From contig CAIIXF020000002.1 of assembly GCA_903813345.2 (NCBI GenBank), positions 29,506,926 to 29,570,925 of the forward strand: DNA of 64,000 nucleotides. Reading direction: 5' to 3'. This DNA is from Owenia fusiformis (lineage: Eukaryota; Annelida; Polychaeta; Sabellida; Oweniidae). Below, piece by piece: positions 11,273 to 22,900 of this stretch. The position numbers and the translations under genes are program-made. The notes under the pieces were generated by a model. It made no database searches and was not told where the DNA came from. It worked only from the letters and a program-made list of their open reading frames with translations. Every line of letters begins with the position of its first letter. Positions within the stretch are counted from its first letter, which is position 1.

Positions 11273-12298
11273 TATTGCTCTCACTATTTACAACAGTGGC
11301 ACATGAGGAGTATCAGTGCGGCAGAATGACATATCATTAAAATACAACATATTACAGCATTAAAAAACATTAAAATATTTGTTAAAATACATTACAATAC
11401 TGATAATAGACTTTTATCTTCATTGTCATTACAGAAAGTGAAAGTGAATAAAATCAATGTTTGAATATCTCTTTATTGATATCAACTAAAAATGTTTTTG
11501 ATAGCTTATCAAAAGTAGAACCTTGGTCCTGTCCCCAATATATAGCTACATCATACCCCAAAATCCAACGTGTTTTCTCAGAAATGGAAAGTTGTAAAAA
11601 ACTATCACTTTCTTTTTTAAGTGCAAAATACACCAAAAATGTGACAATCTCTGAATACATTTTCAGTCTGCAGAAAACTCCAAAATGAATATCTGATCAC
11701 CTGACTATAATCTGGACATTAAGTTTGTCCAACTGGTGCTCATATTGGTCAAGTCTTACTCACTGTAATTATATTCTATTTCCTATTTTCAGTAATGGCT
11801 CTAATTGGTCTCGGGACAGTAGCGTTTTTCTTCAGCCTGCTACTGTCAGTGTTTAGATCGAAATATCAAGGCTACCCATACAGGTAAGGACACCAAGGGG
11901 AGACTATTGTGCAAGAAAACACTTAAATTCTAATTTCTCCATTTTACTCTTTGTTTTTACGAAAAAGTTGGTCTTTTATATAAACTATTGTTGCCAATCA
12001 GTATTGTAAAACTGAATGATGATTTTGATGAAAGATTTTCTAGAAGAATAACAACACTTTAATTGTCGATACAAATATAAGGCTTTGGTTTTATTTCTTC
12101 AAGAGCTTTGGAAATGTTACAATTATTGTATTTTTTCATTTTCAAAATGGTTTAGTTACATTTTAGTCAAAATCTAATGTTTCTTAATGAATATAACTTT
12201 TTGATTAAATTACATTTTTAAGATAGTGAAATACAAAATCATTTTTCTTTTTGATATTGTATGTTTGATTTTCTATTTTCAGTTTTCTCATCAAGTAA
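3599..12298 (+). CDS. MAGT1/TUSC3: Oligosaccharyltransferase Ost3/Ost6 subunit (MAGT1/TUSC3), complete, ten coding exons
   Basis: Coding exons: 3599-3685, 4949-5118, 5552-5669, 5839-5979, 6510-6650, 7444-7530, 7946-8009, 11038-11112, 11793-11883, 12283-12298. All have GT-AG boundaries and matching phases, giving 329 residues. The N-terminus is a signal peptide (about 1-23). A thioredoxin-like lumenal domain follows, with the redox motif CAVC (82-85) in a TALQPQRQC context, then four membrane segments (exons 5, 6, 7-8 and 9). The block [11 protein letters not shown] in exon 6 is a family signature. The C-terminus SFLIK resembles one of the alternative ends known for TUSC3. The protein belongs to STT3B-type oligosaccharyltransferase in the ER, where its disulfide exchange helps glycosylate Cys-proximal sites; vertebrate members are also linked to Mg2+ transport. 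MAGT1 and TUSC3 are vertebrate duplicates, so this is the single pro-orthologue. An AATAAA lies at 12601. Confidence 0.97.
3686..4948 (+). other. MAGT1 intron 1
   Basis: Mostly featureless AT-rich intron. Bases about 4200-4450 match a repeat seen again at 21425-21660: shared words include GTCTCTAGCCAA, TTTAAAAATCGT and TTTGTGAGATATT, ending in a GCCTTAG-type terminus. Confidence 0.6.
5441..5513. mobile_element. 73-bp MITE with TA target duplication
   Basis: A minimal inverted-repeat element with ends CAGGGTGACCCA and TGGGTCACCCTG, flanked by TA (5439-5440 and 5514-5515). Tc1/mariner-type elements use TA targets and commonly have CAGGGTG ends. It ends 38 bp upstream of MAGT1 exon 3. A right-end-like remnant (GGGTCACCCTGTA) lies near 34345. 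Confidence 0.8.
5980..6509 (+). other. MAGT1 intron 4 with a pogo-like short element
   Basis: Between about 6010 and 6190 a sequence begins GTAAAACCTGTATATTC and ends GACAGGTTTTAC, with TATGCATA-like flanks on both sides. It resembles the 12913-13084 element. A fragment at 6075-6155 matches the GTAACAAATGGCA repeat found at 8271, 22921 and 40932. Confidence 0.5.
6631..6744 (+). repeat. 57-bp tandem duplication covering the MAGT1 exon 5 splice donor
   Basis: The unit 6631-6687 (exon 5 end plus GTAAGTT donor) is repeated at 6688-6744 with a few changes, placing a second intact GTAAGTT donor at 6708. Using the second donor would read through an in-frame TAA just after the first donor. Confidence 0.85.
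6745..7443 (+). other. MAGT1 intron 5 remainder
   Basis: Bases 6745-6950 hold a GTGGGTGCA-rich repeat fragment related to one near 38880-38960. A stretch of about 38 bp around TGAGTGAAAAAGCTTGT occurs twice (about 7108 and 7230). Otherwise plain AT-rich sequence. Confidence 0.45.
8271..8370. repeat. Short dispersed inverted-repeat element (GTAACAAATGGCAGGT family)
   Basis: Starts AATGTCACCACCACAAG and ends near GGCAGGTAATGACAT, so its ends are roughly inverted. Related copies lie at 22921-23040 and 40932-41055, with a fragment at 6075-6155. All sit inside introns of MAGT1 or DHRSX. Confidence 0.6.
8648..9639. mobile_element. Foldback mariner-type element made of two opposed transposase ends
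   Basis: The ends CAGGGTGACCGGAAAA and TTTTCCGGTCACCCTG are flanked by TA. About 360 bp of each arm are inverted copies of each other. Both arms encode the C-terminal transposase motif of the Tc1/mariner/IS630 group: DFFLWG.LKD..Y.NNP on the plus strand near 9290 and its match [15 protein letters not shown] on the minus strand near 8990. The copy is non-coding overall, with stops and no full DDE core. It lies in MAGT1 intron 7. Confidence 0.8.
9817..9990 (+). repeat. 17-bp tandem repeat, about 10 copies
   Basis: Nearly perfect head-to-tail copies of GGTCTAACACTGCAGTT, with one GATC variant near 9930. It lies inside MAGT1 intron 7. The low divergence suggests recent expansion. Confidence 0.95.
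9991..11037 (+). other. MAGT1 intron 7, distal part
   Basis: Bases 10400-10800 are GC-richer, without a recognised gene. From 10819 a fragment beginning CAGGCCCATACTATAG matches the opposite end of the CAGGCCCGTA element at 35289-35503 and runs to about 10985. Confidence 0.5.
11235..11690 (-). mobile_element. LINE 3' fragment, same family as the one at the window start
   Basis: On the minus strand, bases 11660-11454 translate to a peptide whose WILGYDV...YWGQDQG and FDK.....FLV.IN match the C-terminus of the LINE at 1-1266. Its 3' UTR shares TGCCGCACTG and GTGCCACTG and ends in an (AAT)n tail (11248-11272 on the plus strand). It is a 5'-truncated insertion in MAGT1 intron 8. Confidence 0.85.
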
Positions 12299-12912
12299 AA
12301 GTCACATTCCTAACTGACAGATTCACCACCTTACATGACTATATATAGAAAAATTCAATACTTTAAATGCCTATATATGGAAGAATCATATATACAGCTC
12401 CGTAAATGCCTACAGATGGAAGAATCTAAGATTCATCACTACATGCAAATACACATGAAATATGGAAGAATCACATGTACAAACTCTACATGCATTTATA
12501 TATGGAGAAATCACATTTTTATCACCTTTCCTTGGCAAATCAGAACTATATTTTAATCACACACACATTATTTTCGCATAGTTTAATGAATTACAGTTAC
12601 AATAAAATAAGTGCCTAAAGCTTGAAAACTGGGACTTAGAGCATAGGTTTATAATCACTGCTCCTCATCTGGTGACAAGAAAATACCATATAAGATATAA
12701 TAGTGGTCAGTGATAATTTATAGCTTAACATTGAGGCGTAAATTGGAGTGGGAGATATTTTGGCATTTCATTTTGTTAAAAAACAACATTTTTTGCACTT
12801 AGATGACCTAAAAATATTATTGTTGTATTAATGGTATGAAATACAATTTCCTTATTATTAAGAGTGATTTGGTTAAATATATTCAGCTTTTTGTGTACTC
12901 ATGGACAGTGTT
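12299..12912 (+). other. MAGT1 3' UTR and flank
   Basis: No further gene. Bases 12340-12520 contain a loose repeat of TATATGGAAGAATCA-like words. AATAAA at 12601-12606 is a plausible polyadenylation signal. Confidence 0.5.
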
Positions 12913-13084
12913 CAGTAAAACCTGTCTTAGTGAATACATCTCTCTGTTTAACACCCTAGTGGACACCTTTCCTCCCAACATACTCTACTGACTTTAGTAT
13001 TAATTACCTTCTCTGTAGTGAACCCCTATCAACACTAAACGTTGTTTCTGAACAAAGAATATTAAATATACACAGGTTTTACTG
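12913..13084. mobile_element. 172-bp pogo-like MITE
   Basis: Perfect 13-bp inverted ends, CAGTAAAACCTGT and ACAGGTTTTACTG. It abuts the next element directly. The TA duplication expected for pogo is not seen on the left side. Confidence 0.6.
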
Positions 13085-13086
13085 TA

Positions 13087-13564
13087 CCGGATTTTCTCGC
13101 ATATACGCCCCCCTAAATTTAGGCCCATGGGCCAAAAATCGAATGTAGTACGCTTATACGCCCATGGGCCTATAAAAATGACTATTTATTGATTTTTTCA
13201 ATAAATTCAAGAGTATTTTGTCACTGGCAGATCGTTCTGTCGTTACTTTGTTTCAACATTAAGTTCAACGTTGTGCCGTAAGTGGCAGTGGTGGATCGTC
13301 CTGTTGTTACTTTGTTTCAACATTAAGTCCAAGGTTGTAGGTGCCATTTCCTTTATAATTCTTACAAAACATGCTGTAGGACTACAACAGTAGGTGCGGT
13401 AGTCCATTGTATTCATCAGCTCTTCTCACCTTTACGCCCACTGGGCCAAAAATCGAAATTAGTACACTTATACGCCCATGGGCAAAAAATAAGAGGTAAA
13501 ATAACAGACGAAATTACCCCTTCTTTCAGTTATACGCCCAGGGCTTATATGCGAGAAAATCCGG
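13087..13564. mobile_element. 478-bp non-autonomous DNA transposon with TA target duplication
   Basis: Inverted ends CCGGATTTTCTCGCATATA and TATGCGAGAAAATCCGG, flanked by TA on both sides (13085-13086, 13565-13566). The interior repeats a TATACGCCCATGGGC motif three times. No transposase. Superfamily probably Tc1/mariner/pogo by target site. Confidence 0.8.
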
Positions 13565-13566
13565 TA

Positions 13567-14688
13567 GTTGTGCTGTATGGTTTTAGTTTGCATCAAATAT
13601 ATCTGCATCAAAATAGAACATGGCTATAGGTGAACTCCATAAATATTGCTGTTGTTCAAGGATTTGATGTTTTACAAGTGTAAGATATAATTTGTACATG
13701 TATAATGTATATGTGAAACATTTAAAGTGTCAAGAAATATTTGACGAGGGTCTACAGTTATGCAATTCTAGACTGTTAATGAATATATAGCTTTGACTGC
13801 AAAGAGACTGTAAAGTTGATATTTCTCTGATATGAGCACTTTTTCCACCTCCAGTGAAATATTATCATGTTGAAATCTAAAAGAATATTCCTAACCAAAT
13901 ATTCCTTGGCACTAAGTGTTTTTCATTTTCTAAGAAATGGTTGAAAACTTAATTATGTAGCAGTAAGATATTCAAAAGTACAGTATTTTAAACACTGTGT
14001 CTTTTACGTCATATTTTATGTTGTTAAAAGGAGAGAATGTTGTTGGCCACACTTTAGTTTCTTTACTTCAAATTTTGGATAAATGTATTGCTTTGTAGCT
14101 ATGGTTGTGTTGTGAAGTAACATGATTCAAGTTACTAAATTGTGTTGTATTGTAATATTCATTGTACCCAAAATACATCCATATACGTAATGTGTTACTA
14201 AATGTGTTATTAGACCTTAGACTCTTAATGAAAATAAGACATACTATTTATTGTAATTACCTTCAGGTTCTGATTTGAAAGTAATTTCAGTGAATGGCTT
14301 ATGGACTTTAATTGGTCGTTAAGATAGTTGCGCATGTTGAGAATTTTGAAAATGCAGGTTAATATTTTTCATATTTTTATGCAGATATTGATTAACACAT
14401 TATAGGAGAATAGATAGTTCAAAATCAAAATATTTCAACTGATATTGCAATTTCATTCCCATTTTTTTCAATTTTGTTTGTGCATCAAGCAGAACTACCT
14501 TAAGAGAGATCCAGTACTTTCAAATAACATGATTCTTGATTCTTGAACCAAATTATGTATAATGAAGACCATATTCCTGGGGAAGAAATAGGGCAATTGT
14601 TTTTCAGATTGGTTTATTTTGGGTGAGGTTTGTGTACAATTCTATTTTGTAATCATTCAGTGTGTTTAGATTATGTTGAATGAGGATT
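13567..14688. other. Intergenic AT-rich sequence
   Basis: No gene, repeat family or RNA recognised between the 478-bp element and the long inverted repeat. Confidence 0.5.
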
Positions 14689-17600
14689 GTATTAGGTGCT
14701 GGCACAGTTTTGCCGGAAGTTTGCAAGAAGTAACTTTTGGCAATGCAGTATGTTAGAGTAACCTAGTAGGTATAAGAAAATATAAGGTGATGGCCTTTAA
14801 AGTGGTAAAAACAATTTTCACGGCCGAATTGGACTTCAATTCCTGCGATTTCAGGGGGTACTATAAGACTATTTCATAACATAAAGGATATAGTTGCTAT
14901 TGTTCTGTTTTCTACAGCACACATTACTAGTCCAAAGATGAATAATATCCTAAAGTTATAGGCCGATATCTGTATTAGTCTCAGAAATATTGCAATTAAT
15001 AGGAAAAAAATATGCAATTTTAGTCATTTTTAAGTCTCACGTATCTTATATTTGTAGCTTCCAGCAAAAGATGGCAGCTTAAATAGCTCAAAATTGTTTT
15101 CTAAAAACTAATTCCAATTTTGTTTGATATTGTAATACAATTATAATAATGATAATGTAATTATTTATGATTTTTAATATGACTTATAGTACCCTACCCC
15201 TGGAAAGTGGGCGTGGTCAATGTTATAATTTTGCAGCATACAATTAAAAACTTATATTGATAGAAAGCAAATCAATGTATTTTTAACATTTTCAATTGTT
15301 ACTTGACATTGTAATTCATTCATTACTAAAATATAGGACTCTACATATTTTATATATACGTTTTCAATTTTGTACAATGTATTCATGATGAAATCTAATA
15401 GACTGGTTCATTTTCAGTGTTCACTAACGCATGAAATGTAAGTCACAGTGTTTCCAAATTACATTTGCAATGAGAAAGTACCACAAGGACTACATAATAT
15501 GAGCAGTTTCAAGGTCCTAATACTAATACTTACCGATCTATCGGCGTTCAGAAATAGAGAAAGCTGTCGAGAGTGCAGTTTTAACTTACTTTGAACTGAA
15601 ACTGCTGCTTAATGAATATTTTTCTCAACATCTGTGACTTTTTTAGACCCCAAACATAAGATACCAAGACATAATGCTACCAAGTTCTGATATTGGAAGT
15701 TTCAGAGCTCTAGATTAAATATTCACTTCTGCATGTACTTTTAAAAAGAGGCAAAAGGACAAAAAAACTGTCAGATATCGTGAAAAATATGAAAGATGCA
15801 CTATTCAGAACAATTTATCTCTTAAATGTTACTATTATTTGACATAATTTCTGATTCTGCCTCCAGTTAGTACCACCAATAATACATATGAGAAGACTTA
15901 ACGTCATAGTAAGTGGAAGTACAGATCTATTGGCTTCTGAAAATGGAAAAAGCTGTTGCAAGTATGATTTTCACCAGTTTTCCATCTAAGACTGCAACTT
16001 TCTGAATTTTCTTTTTACAAACTGCACAGTAAGACCAAAGACATTAAAGGAAACCTGGTCATTGTACCACCATTAATAGGTAAAAATAATATTGGTAATA
16101 TATACCAAGTGTTTACTTTAATTCCAAGGCATCTGAATTGATAAATAAATGAAATCAGTACTTTATTGTATCTTGGGACAAAATACATTGTTTGAATGCT
16201 TAAGCTTGACATCACAGTATCAAGTGAAAGATACGTTGTTATATACAGCTATATATCACTTTAACTGACTTTACTCTTCAATTTGAAATATGCCTGGCCA
16301 TTCTAAGAAAAATGCGACGGAGGGCAAAGAGGGTGCATGGTATAATTGGTAATTAAGCTCTTCTAGAGTTTAAAGCTCCCACAATTTTTAAAAACGAAAT
16401 GGAGAATAACATGTGAAAGTATAGGATGGACTAATTGTTCTAAGAAAGTTTTTGAAAGTAACATTGCATGAAATATTTAAGCAAGAGATATGTTCCAAAA
16501 TACTTTCAGGTAGAAATAAAGCTCCGTAATGTAAAAACAATGTATTCTCAGTATTCAATAATAACATTCTTTATAGGTTTTTTGGTCTTAAGCATATCAG
16601 TGATTATTCCATGGTTGCAAGGATATAGATTGAATATCACATGAAGATATATTTGATATGTGGATCAAGTTATAATATTTTAGCAAAAAATTCACAAACC
16701 ATCGAATATCACGTAACGTCCATGGTTTCGAATTTTTTCAATAAAAAATTTCTTTTAACATTTTTTAATTATTTGAAAAAATATTTTAAAAAAATTTCAA
16801 CATTTTTTCACAATTTTTTTTCAATTATTTTTTCAAATTTTTTCTCGAATTATATTTTTCACATTTTTTCGCCGATGATGATTTCACATGGGATGAATAA
16901 ATTTTTTTTCAAAAATATCAATTATATCCACTCATGGATACAAATATCTTCACTCACTCGCTGCGCTCACTCATGAAAATATCAATATCCACTCATGGAT
17001 ATAAATGATATTTTTTCAAAACCATAGGATATTCCTATATTATCCTACACTTAATGTACTAAATGTATAATAACATTAAAAAATAAATTTGATATCTATT
17101 GGCAAAATGAATAACCGGAGGATATCGTGATGATATACTCCGGGCGGAGGATATCGTGACGATATACTCCGGAAAACCCAATATGCGCAGGATATTGTGA
17201 CGTTATACTCCGCTTGTTGATTTCCCGCCAAATTGACTCTATTTGGCATGAAATTCATTTTGCAATGATATTATACATTTAGTACACTCCTTTTAAGAGT
17301 AGGATAATAAGAACATCCTATGATTTTTCAGAATATCATTTTAATCTACTCGGTGATATTGATATCAATATCACCTCGTAGATAAAAATGATATTCCTCA
17401 AAATCATAGGATATCCTATAATTAAATCAATCCGGATGCTGAAGTCACTTAATAAATAATAACTAGATGTAACTCCTAGTAAGCACTTCAAGTTTCAGTT
17501 CTAAATAAAATACAGTTTTGTTAAAAAATTGTTAAGAATACATACATTTTTTCACAATCACAATTTCACCATTTCTGACTGTATTTTGCATATTTTTAGG

Positions 17601-19114
17601 TGCCAATGGTTCAATGATTATTTGATATAACCTCCTGAAACTACTCTCATATATATTTGGTGGTACAGTGATATGGAATACTGTCTTTTGGGGTCTCATG
17701 GAATTCTTGTTTTAGAGAAGAAAATCCTGAAAGCTGCAGTTTAATATTATGAATTATAGGTGAAAATTGCACTTGCTACACTGCTTCTCCCATTTTTAGA
17801 TGCTAATAAATCTGTAACTACACTTACTATGACCTTAAGTCTACTCATATGTATTATTGGTATTACTAACTAGAGGCAGAATCAGAAATTATGGTAAATA
17901 AAAGTAAAATTTAAGAGATAAATTGTTCTGAATAGTGCATTTTGTCACATTTTTTCGCGATATCTGACTGCATTTTGTGTCTTGATATCCTGTGTGACTC
18001 TAACCAAATCACAGTTGTTGAGAAAAAAATTCATAAGTAGCAGTTTTAATTCAAAATTAGTTGAAACGGCACTCAAGACAGCTTTCCTCATTTTTGAAAG
18101 CCGATAGATCGGCAAGCATTTACACCATGATCTTGAATCTGGGCATACATATCCTTAATGGCAATATCTCATTGCCCAGATATTGTGGAAACATTGTGAC
18201 TTATATTCCATGTGATAGTAAGCACTGAAAATGGACTTGTTGCATTGTGGCGGACCCCATACAAAACAAACATAGGGGTAGGGGGGGGGGGGGGTTTAAA
18301 CGTTGATCAGTTCTGCTATTTTTTGTGGCTATTGGTCATATAGTAGATCATTTTGTCAAAAGGTAAGGGTGATCCGAGAAAAAGTTTGTAAATTGAAACA
18401 GCCTATTAGATTTCATTATGATACATTGTACAAAATTGAAATTGTATATATAAAATATGTAGAGTCCTATATTTTAATAATAAATGACTTACATTGTCAA
18501 GTAACAAGTGAAGATGTTTTATATGCATTGATTTGCTTTCTATCAATACAAGTTTTTAATTGTATGCTGCAAAATGATAACATTGACCACGCCCACTTTT
18601 CAGGAGTAGGGTACTATAAAGTCATATTAAAAATCATAAATAGTACATTATCATTATTATAATTGTATTACAATATCAAACAAAGCTTGAATTAGTTTTT
18701 AGAAAACAATTTTGAGCTATTTAAGCTGCCATCTTTTGCTGGAAGCTACAAATATAAGATACGTGAGACTTAAAAATGACTAAAATTGCGTATTTTTTCC
18801 CTATTAATTGCAATATTTCTGAGGCTAATACATATATCAGCCTATAACTTTAGCATATTATTCATCTTTGGACTTGTAATGTGTGCTGTAGAAAGCAGAA
18901 CAATAGCAACTATATCCTTTATGTTATGTAATAGTCTTATAGTACCCCCTGAAATCGCAGGAATTGAAGTCCAATTCGGCCGTGAAAATTGTTTTTACCA
19001 CTTTAAAGGCCATCACCTTATATTTTCTTACACCTACTAGGTTACTCTAACATACTGCATTGCCAAAAGTTACTTCTTGCAAACTTCCGGCAAAACTCTG
19101 CCAGCATCTGATAC
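14689..19114. mobile_element. 4.4-kb long inverted repeat (foldback element)
   Basis: The outer ends are GTATTAGGTGCTGGCACAG on the left and the reverse complement of GTATCAGATGCTGGCAGAG on the right. Inverted similarity can be followed inward for about 2 kb per arm, for example the GGGCGTGGTCAATGTTAT block at about 15208 against its inverse at 18575, and CCGATCTATCGGC near 15533 against 18101. The turn is near 17.17 kb, next to three GGATATCGTGA.GATATACTCC repeats (17120-17215). The left arm carries about 0.5 kb extra, including an NATTTTTTC low-complexity tract (16725-16900). No long reading frame. Divergence between arms suggests an old element. Confidence 0.85.
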
Positions 19115-19650
19115 AGATAGCATTATTCCTTAACATAATGTGAGATTTCTTTTATATTGTACATTTAATTGTGTGTAAATAAACATTTAAAAATAGATGG
19201 TTTTGTTCTGTTTGTATTTCCCATGTTGTTGAAGTTAGCATAAGTTGTGATTTCTCCTAATTAGGAAGAAAATCCTTGAAAAGATGTCTGCTCAATAAAG
19301 TGAATTTTGGAAAGTGAATTTTTCAATTTGACTTTTGACTCCAACTAGAAAGCATTCTTCCTAGATTGGGAATGTAGGATGTATAGAGAAGTAATTTTGA
19401 TATTGATCATAAATATAATTTTCAATAAAGACAAAATCTTGAAGTGACATGCCCATTTTTGTTCTCCGGCACCTTCCGTAATTACCACTAGGCCCTGTTA
19501 AATGCGGTATTACATGTATTAAGGTATAAATTATGGAGCAGATTCGAGTAAGAGTTTGTGAAATATATATTGTGTCTCCTTTTCTCATATCCACACCCTC
19601 ACTACTTTTGAAGGAATCTGCTAGTTTCCAAGCCCTAGAACACAACTAGT

Positions 19651-19765
19651 ACTTGTATACTATGATATCAGATGCTTACATGTATGTCAGATTTGAGTCA
19701 ATATAAATATATTTATATTTACTCAAATCTAACATGCATCTCATATCATAGTGCTACAAGTTCCT
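19651..19765. repeat. Palindromic MITE-like hairpin upstream of DHRSX
   Basis: Arms run from ACTTGTATACTATGATAT to its inverse ATATCATAGTGCTACAAGT, with an AGATTTGAGT / ACTCAAATCT core around AATATAAATATATTTATATT. The whole 115 bp can fold into one hairpin. It ends about 160 bp before the DHRSX start codon. Confidence 0.8.
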
Positions 19766-19901
19766 GTGCCCTGAAAATACTTTTTTCTGAAGATTTATAT
19801 TTGTTGTGCAATAAAATTTTAAAATCAAAAATACCCGGGGAAATTCTAACCATTATTTACCCTAAACGAAATTATTACGTAGGGAATCACCAAAATTCCA
19901 A

Positions 19902-19909
19902 TGACGTCA
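19902..19909. promoter_or_regulatory. Perfect CRE palindrome before the DHRSX start
   Basis: TGACGTCA, 16 bp upstream of the ATG at 19926. This is the full CREB/ATF consensus; its use is inferred. Confidence 0.5.
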
Positions 19910-19925
19910 TTAGGAAAGTCACAAC

Positions 19926-22900
19926 ATGGCCAACGTGAGATTGAAATTTATTTTCAAATGTTTATGGGATTTCATTAAATTGTACTTCATTGGCATTGTA
20001 ACTTTAATTAAAGAGTTAGGAGAGGGTCACAAAACATTTGAAGGTGCGTATAGATTATCTTCTAATCTGGTATAGAATGAGATAAGTCTCTCACTGCAGT
20101 GAAGTGAAAAAGACATTTCTCTCCACAGGGACAGAAACACAGATGCCAGAATTTTAATAAAAAACAGCTTTTAAAGAATTATTGAAAACTAATTTCACTT
20201 CCGGGTTTTGGTGCGATATCTCTACTACATGCCATACAGTAAAATTTTAAATGTTTGGAACCACTTTGTATCTAAAATATAAGCAATCAAATGACTTGAC
20301 TTTACTCGAGTCTATAGCCAATACTTGGCTAGAGGGGATTTCATCTGGAATACTGTGAACTCTATTTGAAAAAAGCTGGCCGCCGTTTCATAAATTTATT
20401 GAATATTTTGAAAATTGCCAGATAAATAAATCATTAATCAAAACGGACCCCGCTCGGCTCCTTGATGAGATATGACATGATTTCATCAGGATTTTGTCTA
20501 AAATTAAAAACAACATGGCTCCAAGAAAAATGGCGATGTTCGAAAACTGGACGAAATGTTGTTAACGTCTGACATTAGTAACTGGCTGTAAATTCTAAGT
20601 TAGCGATCCAGAAGATGTGAACTAATACACTGATCACTTTATGTGTGTTTTGGAATTTTTGGTGAGGTAATAAGACCAAAACTCGCAATTCAAATTGTGA
20701 TGTGGAAAAATGGCGGACATATGATTTCAAATTTCATGATTACGACATGACTTACTCACTTCGAGAGCCATGTTAGATTTTGAAACTTATGGCTCTCAAA
20801 CGGGGAAGTGAACAGCTGATTAATAGTGACCTTTGAAATCGAATTAAGTTGATCCGTGGCTTACGTTTGGTCTCTAACTGTGTCTTACATCAGTATCATC
20901 AATCCATGTAAGTATTGGAGGGCTGAAGTACTTCCTTTTCGATCAAGACTTGTAATTGTTAGTTGAGTGAATGTTTTTACTGCTAAATTCCAATATGGCG
21001 TTTTCTGCTCGGACATTTTCGTATTAATCTCCGGAGGTTGTCCGAACCTAACTAATTCTCAAAATTCATTTCGTTCGTTGCGTATCTCGCTTCTAGCAAA
21101 CCGCCATATTGGAAATAGGTCTAAAAAAAATTCACTCGATGAACAATTTACAAGTCTTGATCGAAAAAGAAGTATTTCAGCGCTCTAATACTTACACAGA
21201 TTGATGATACTGATGTAAGACACAGTTAGAGACCAAAAGTAAGCCGCGGATCGACTTAATTCGATTTCAAAGGTGACAATCATTCAGCTGTCCAAATGCT
21301 CCGTGGGAAAGCTATTATATTAGAATCCAAATAGCTTTCGCAGGAAGTAAGACATGACCAGTTGTTCATGCAAGAATATATCTTTACTGGAAGGCCACGA
21401 TACAGTGGCCTTAGAAGAAGGTAAACTTAACTTGAGTCTCTAGCCAAATTACTTGGCAAGAAGACCTAGCATGTGGACCACCGTGCACTAGTGAAAACGA
21501 TCATTCGGAGTAAAAATCAATTTATGTGTTATTTTAAAAATCGTAATGAGATTATTTCATCAAATAGAATGTAAACGAATAGTATCCTTTGTGAGATATT
21601 GCAAGCTTTCGTCTAAAATTAAATCAACGGCTCCAGGAAAAATGGTGGATGTTCAACAACAATGACAAAAAGTGGACGAACATGTCGTTATGTCTGGCTG
21701 TAAATTCAAAGTAGCGATCTAAAAGACTTGAACTTATACACTGATCGCTTCCTGTGTGCTTTGAAATTTTTTGTGAGGTAATAAGACCAAAACTCGCAAT
21801 TCAAATTGAGAAGTGAAAACATGGCGGCTGGTTGATTTCAAATTTTATGATCACGACAAGCATCTTATGAGGCAAAACAAAACACACAAGGATTTATGCA
21901 TGGCGTAAGGCTGCAATATATGGAAGCCTTAGAAGCCTTAGACTAAGGTAAAAATGACTTCTGTATATTGCAACAGTATAAAAAATAGAAACATATGTAC
22001 TTGTCCTAACTTTTGTATATTTCAGATGTAGTTATGTATACACCCCCAAAACGCAATCTAAATTTCGACGCCGTTTCGGTGCCAAATTTCGGTGCCGTTT
22101 CGGCACCAAATGGACTGACTAGTCCGGTAGCAAATTTTGGTGTTGAAAGGTTTCGGTGCCGGAACGGTGTCGAAACGGTGCCGGAACAGTGCCGAATTTT
22201 TTCGATGCCGAAACGGCGTCGAATTATATTGCCTGTGTAATGGGCAGCAATGCTGTGGCCTTTTGTGTACTTAGTTGAATTCTTTGAAAATTTGCTGCTT
22301 TAAAAGGAGGGATTCTTTATATCAGAATAATGTTCCAACAGAAAGGCATTTTTGTTTTGCTTTAATGGAACAAGTTTGTAACATCTGGCAGGTCCTACCT
22401 CCAGTGTGTACCAGATGTTTGAAAATCAACGATTGTTTTGCTTTGCACGGGACAAGTTTGAAGAAAAACGGTGGTACAATATAAGACTCACAATCCTTGA
22501 TTTTCAAACATCTGGGTCTAATTAAATCTTTTTTTTGTGTATAGTTGCATTCCTGTGTATATACCATTATGAATTGTTGCAATTTCAGATGATGTGAACT
22601 TAGTTGGTACAGTTGCTATAGTGACAGGAGGCACATCAGGCATTGGATATGAGGTCACAAAGTTTCTAGTCAACAAGGGAGCACACACTATCATAGGTAC
22701 AATAACACTTGCTATACTGTACATAGGTTTAGAGAAATGGTATAAACCTATAGTTAGTCAAGCAAGTCATTAATTACAGTATTGTTATAAACTGCACCTC
22801 TTTTTAGGTACAGTCTCTATCAATCTTTTCCAATCCTTTATAATGAATGGATCAGAATTTGTGCTTTGTGTGTCTTGTTTCATAATCTTAAGAACCTGTA

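Noticed and set aside
22013-22240. Small conserved protein shared with 53636-53944
   Set aside because: Both frames lie in the 197-bp MITE and read into unrelated flanks.
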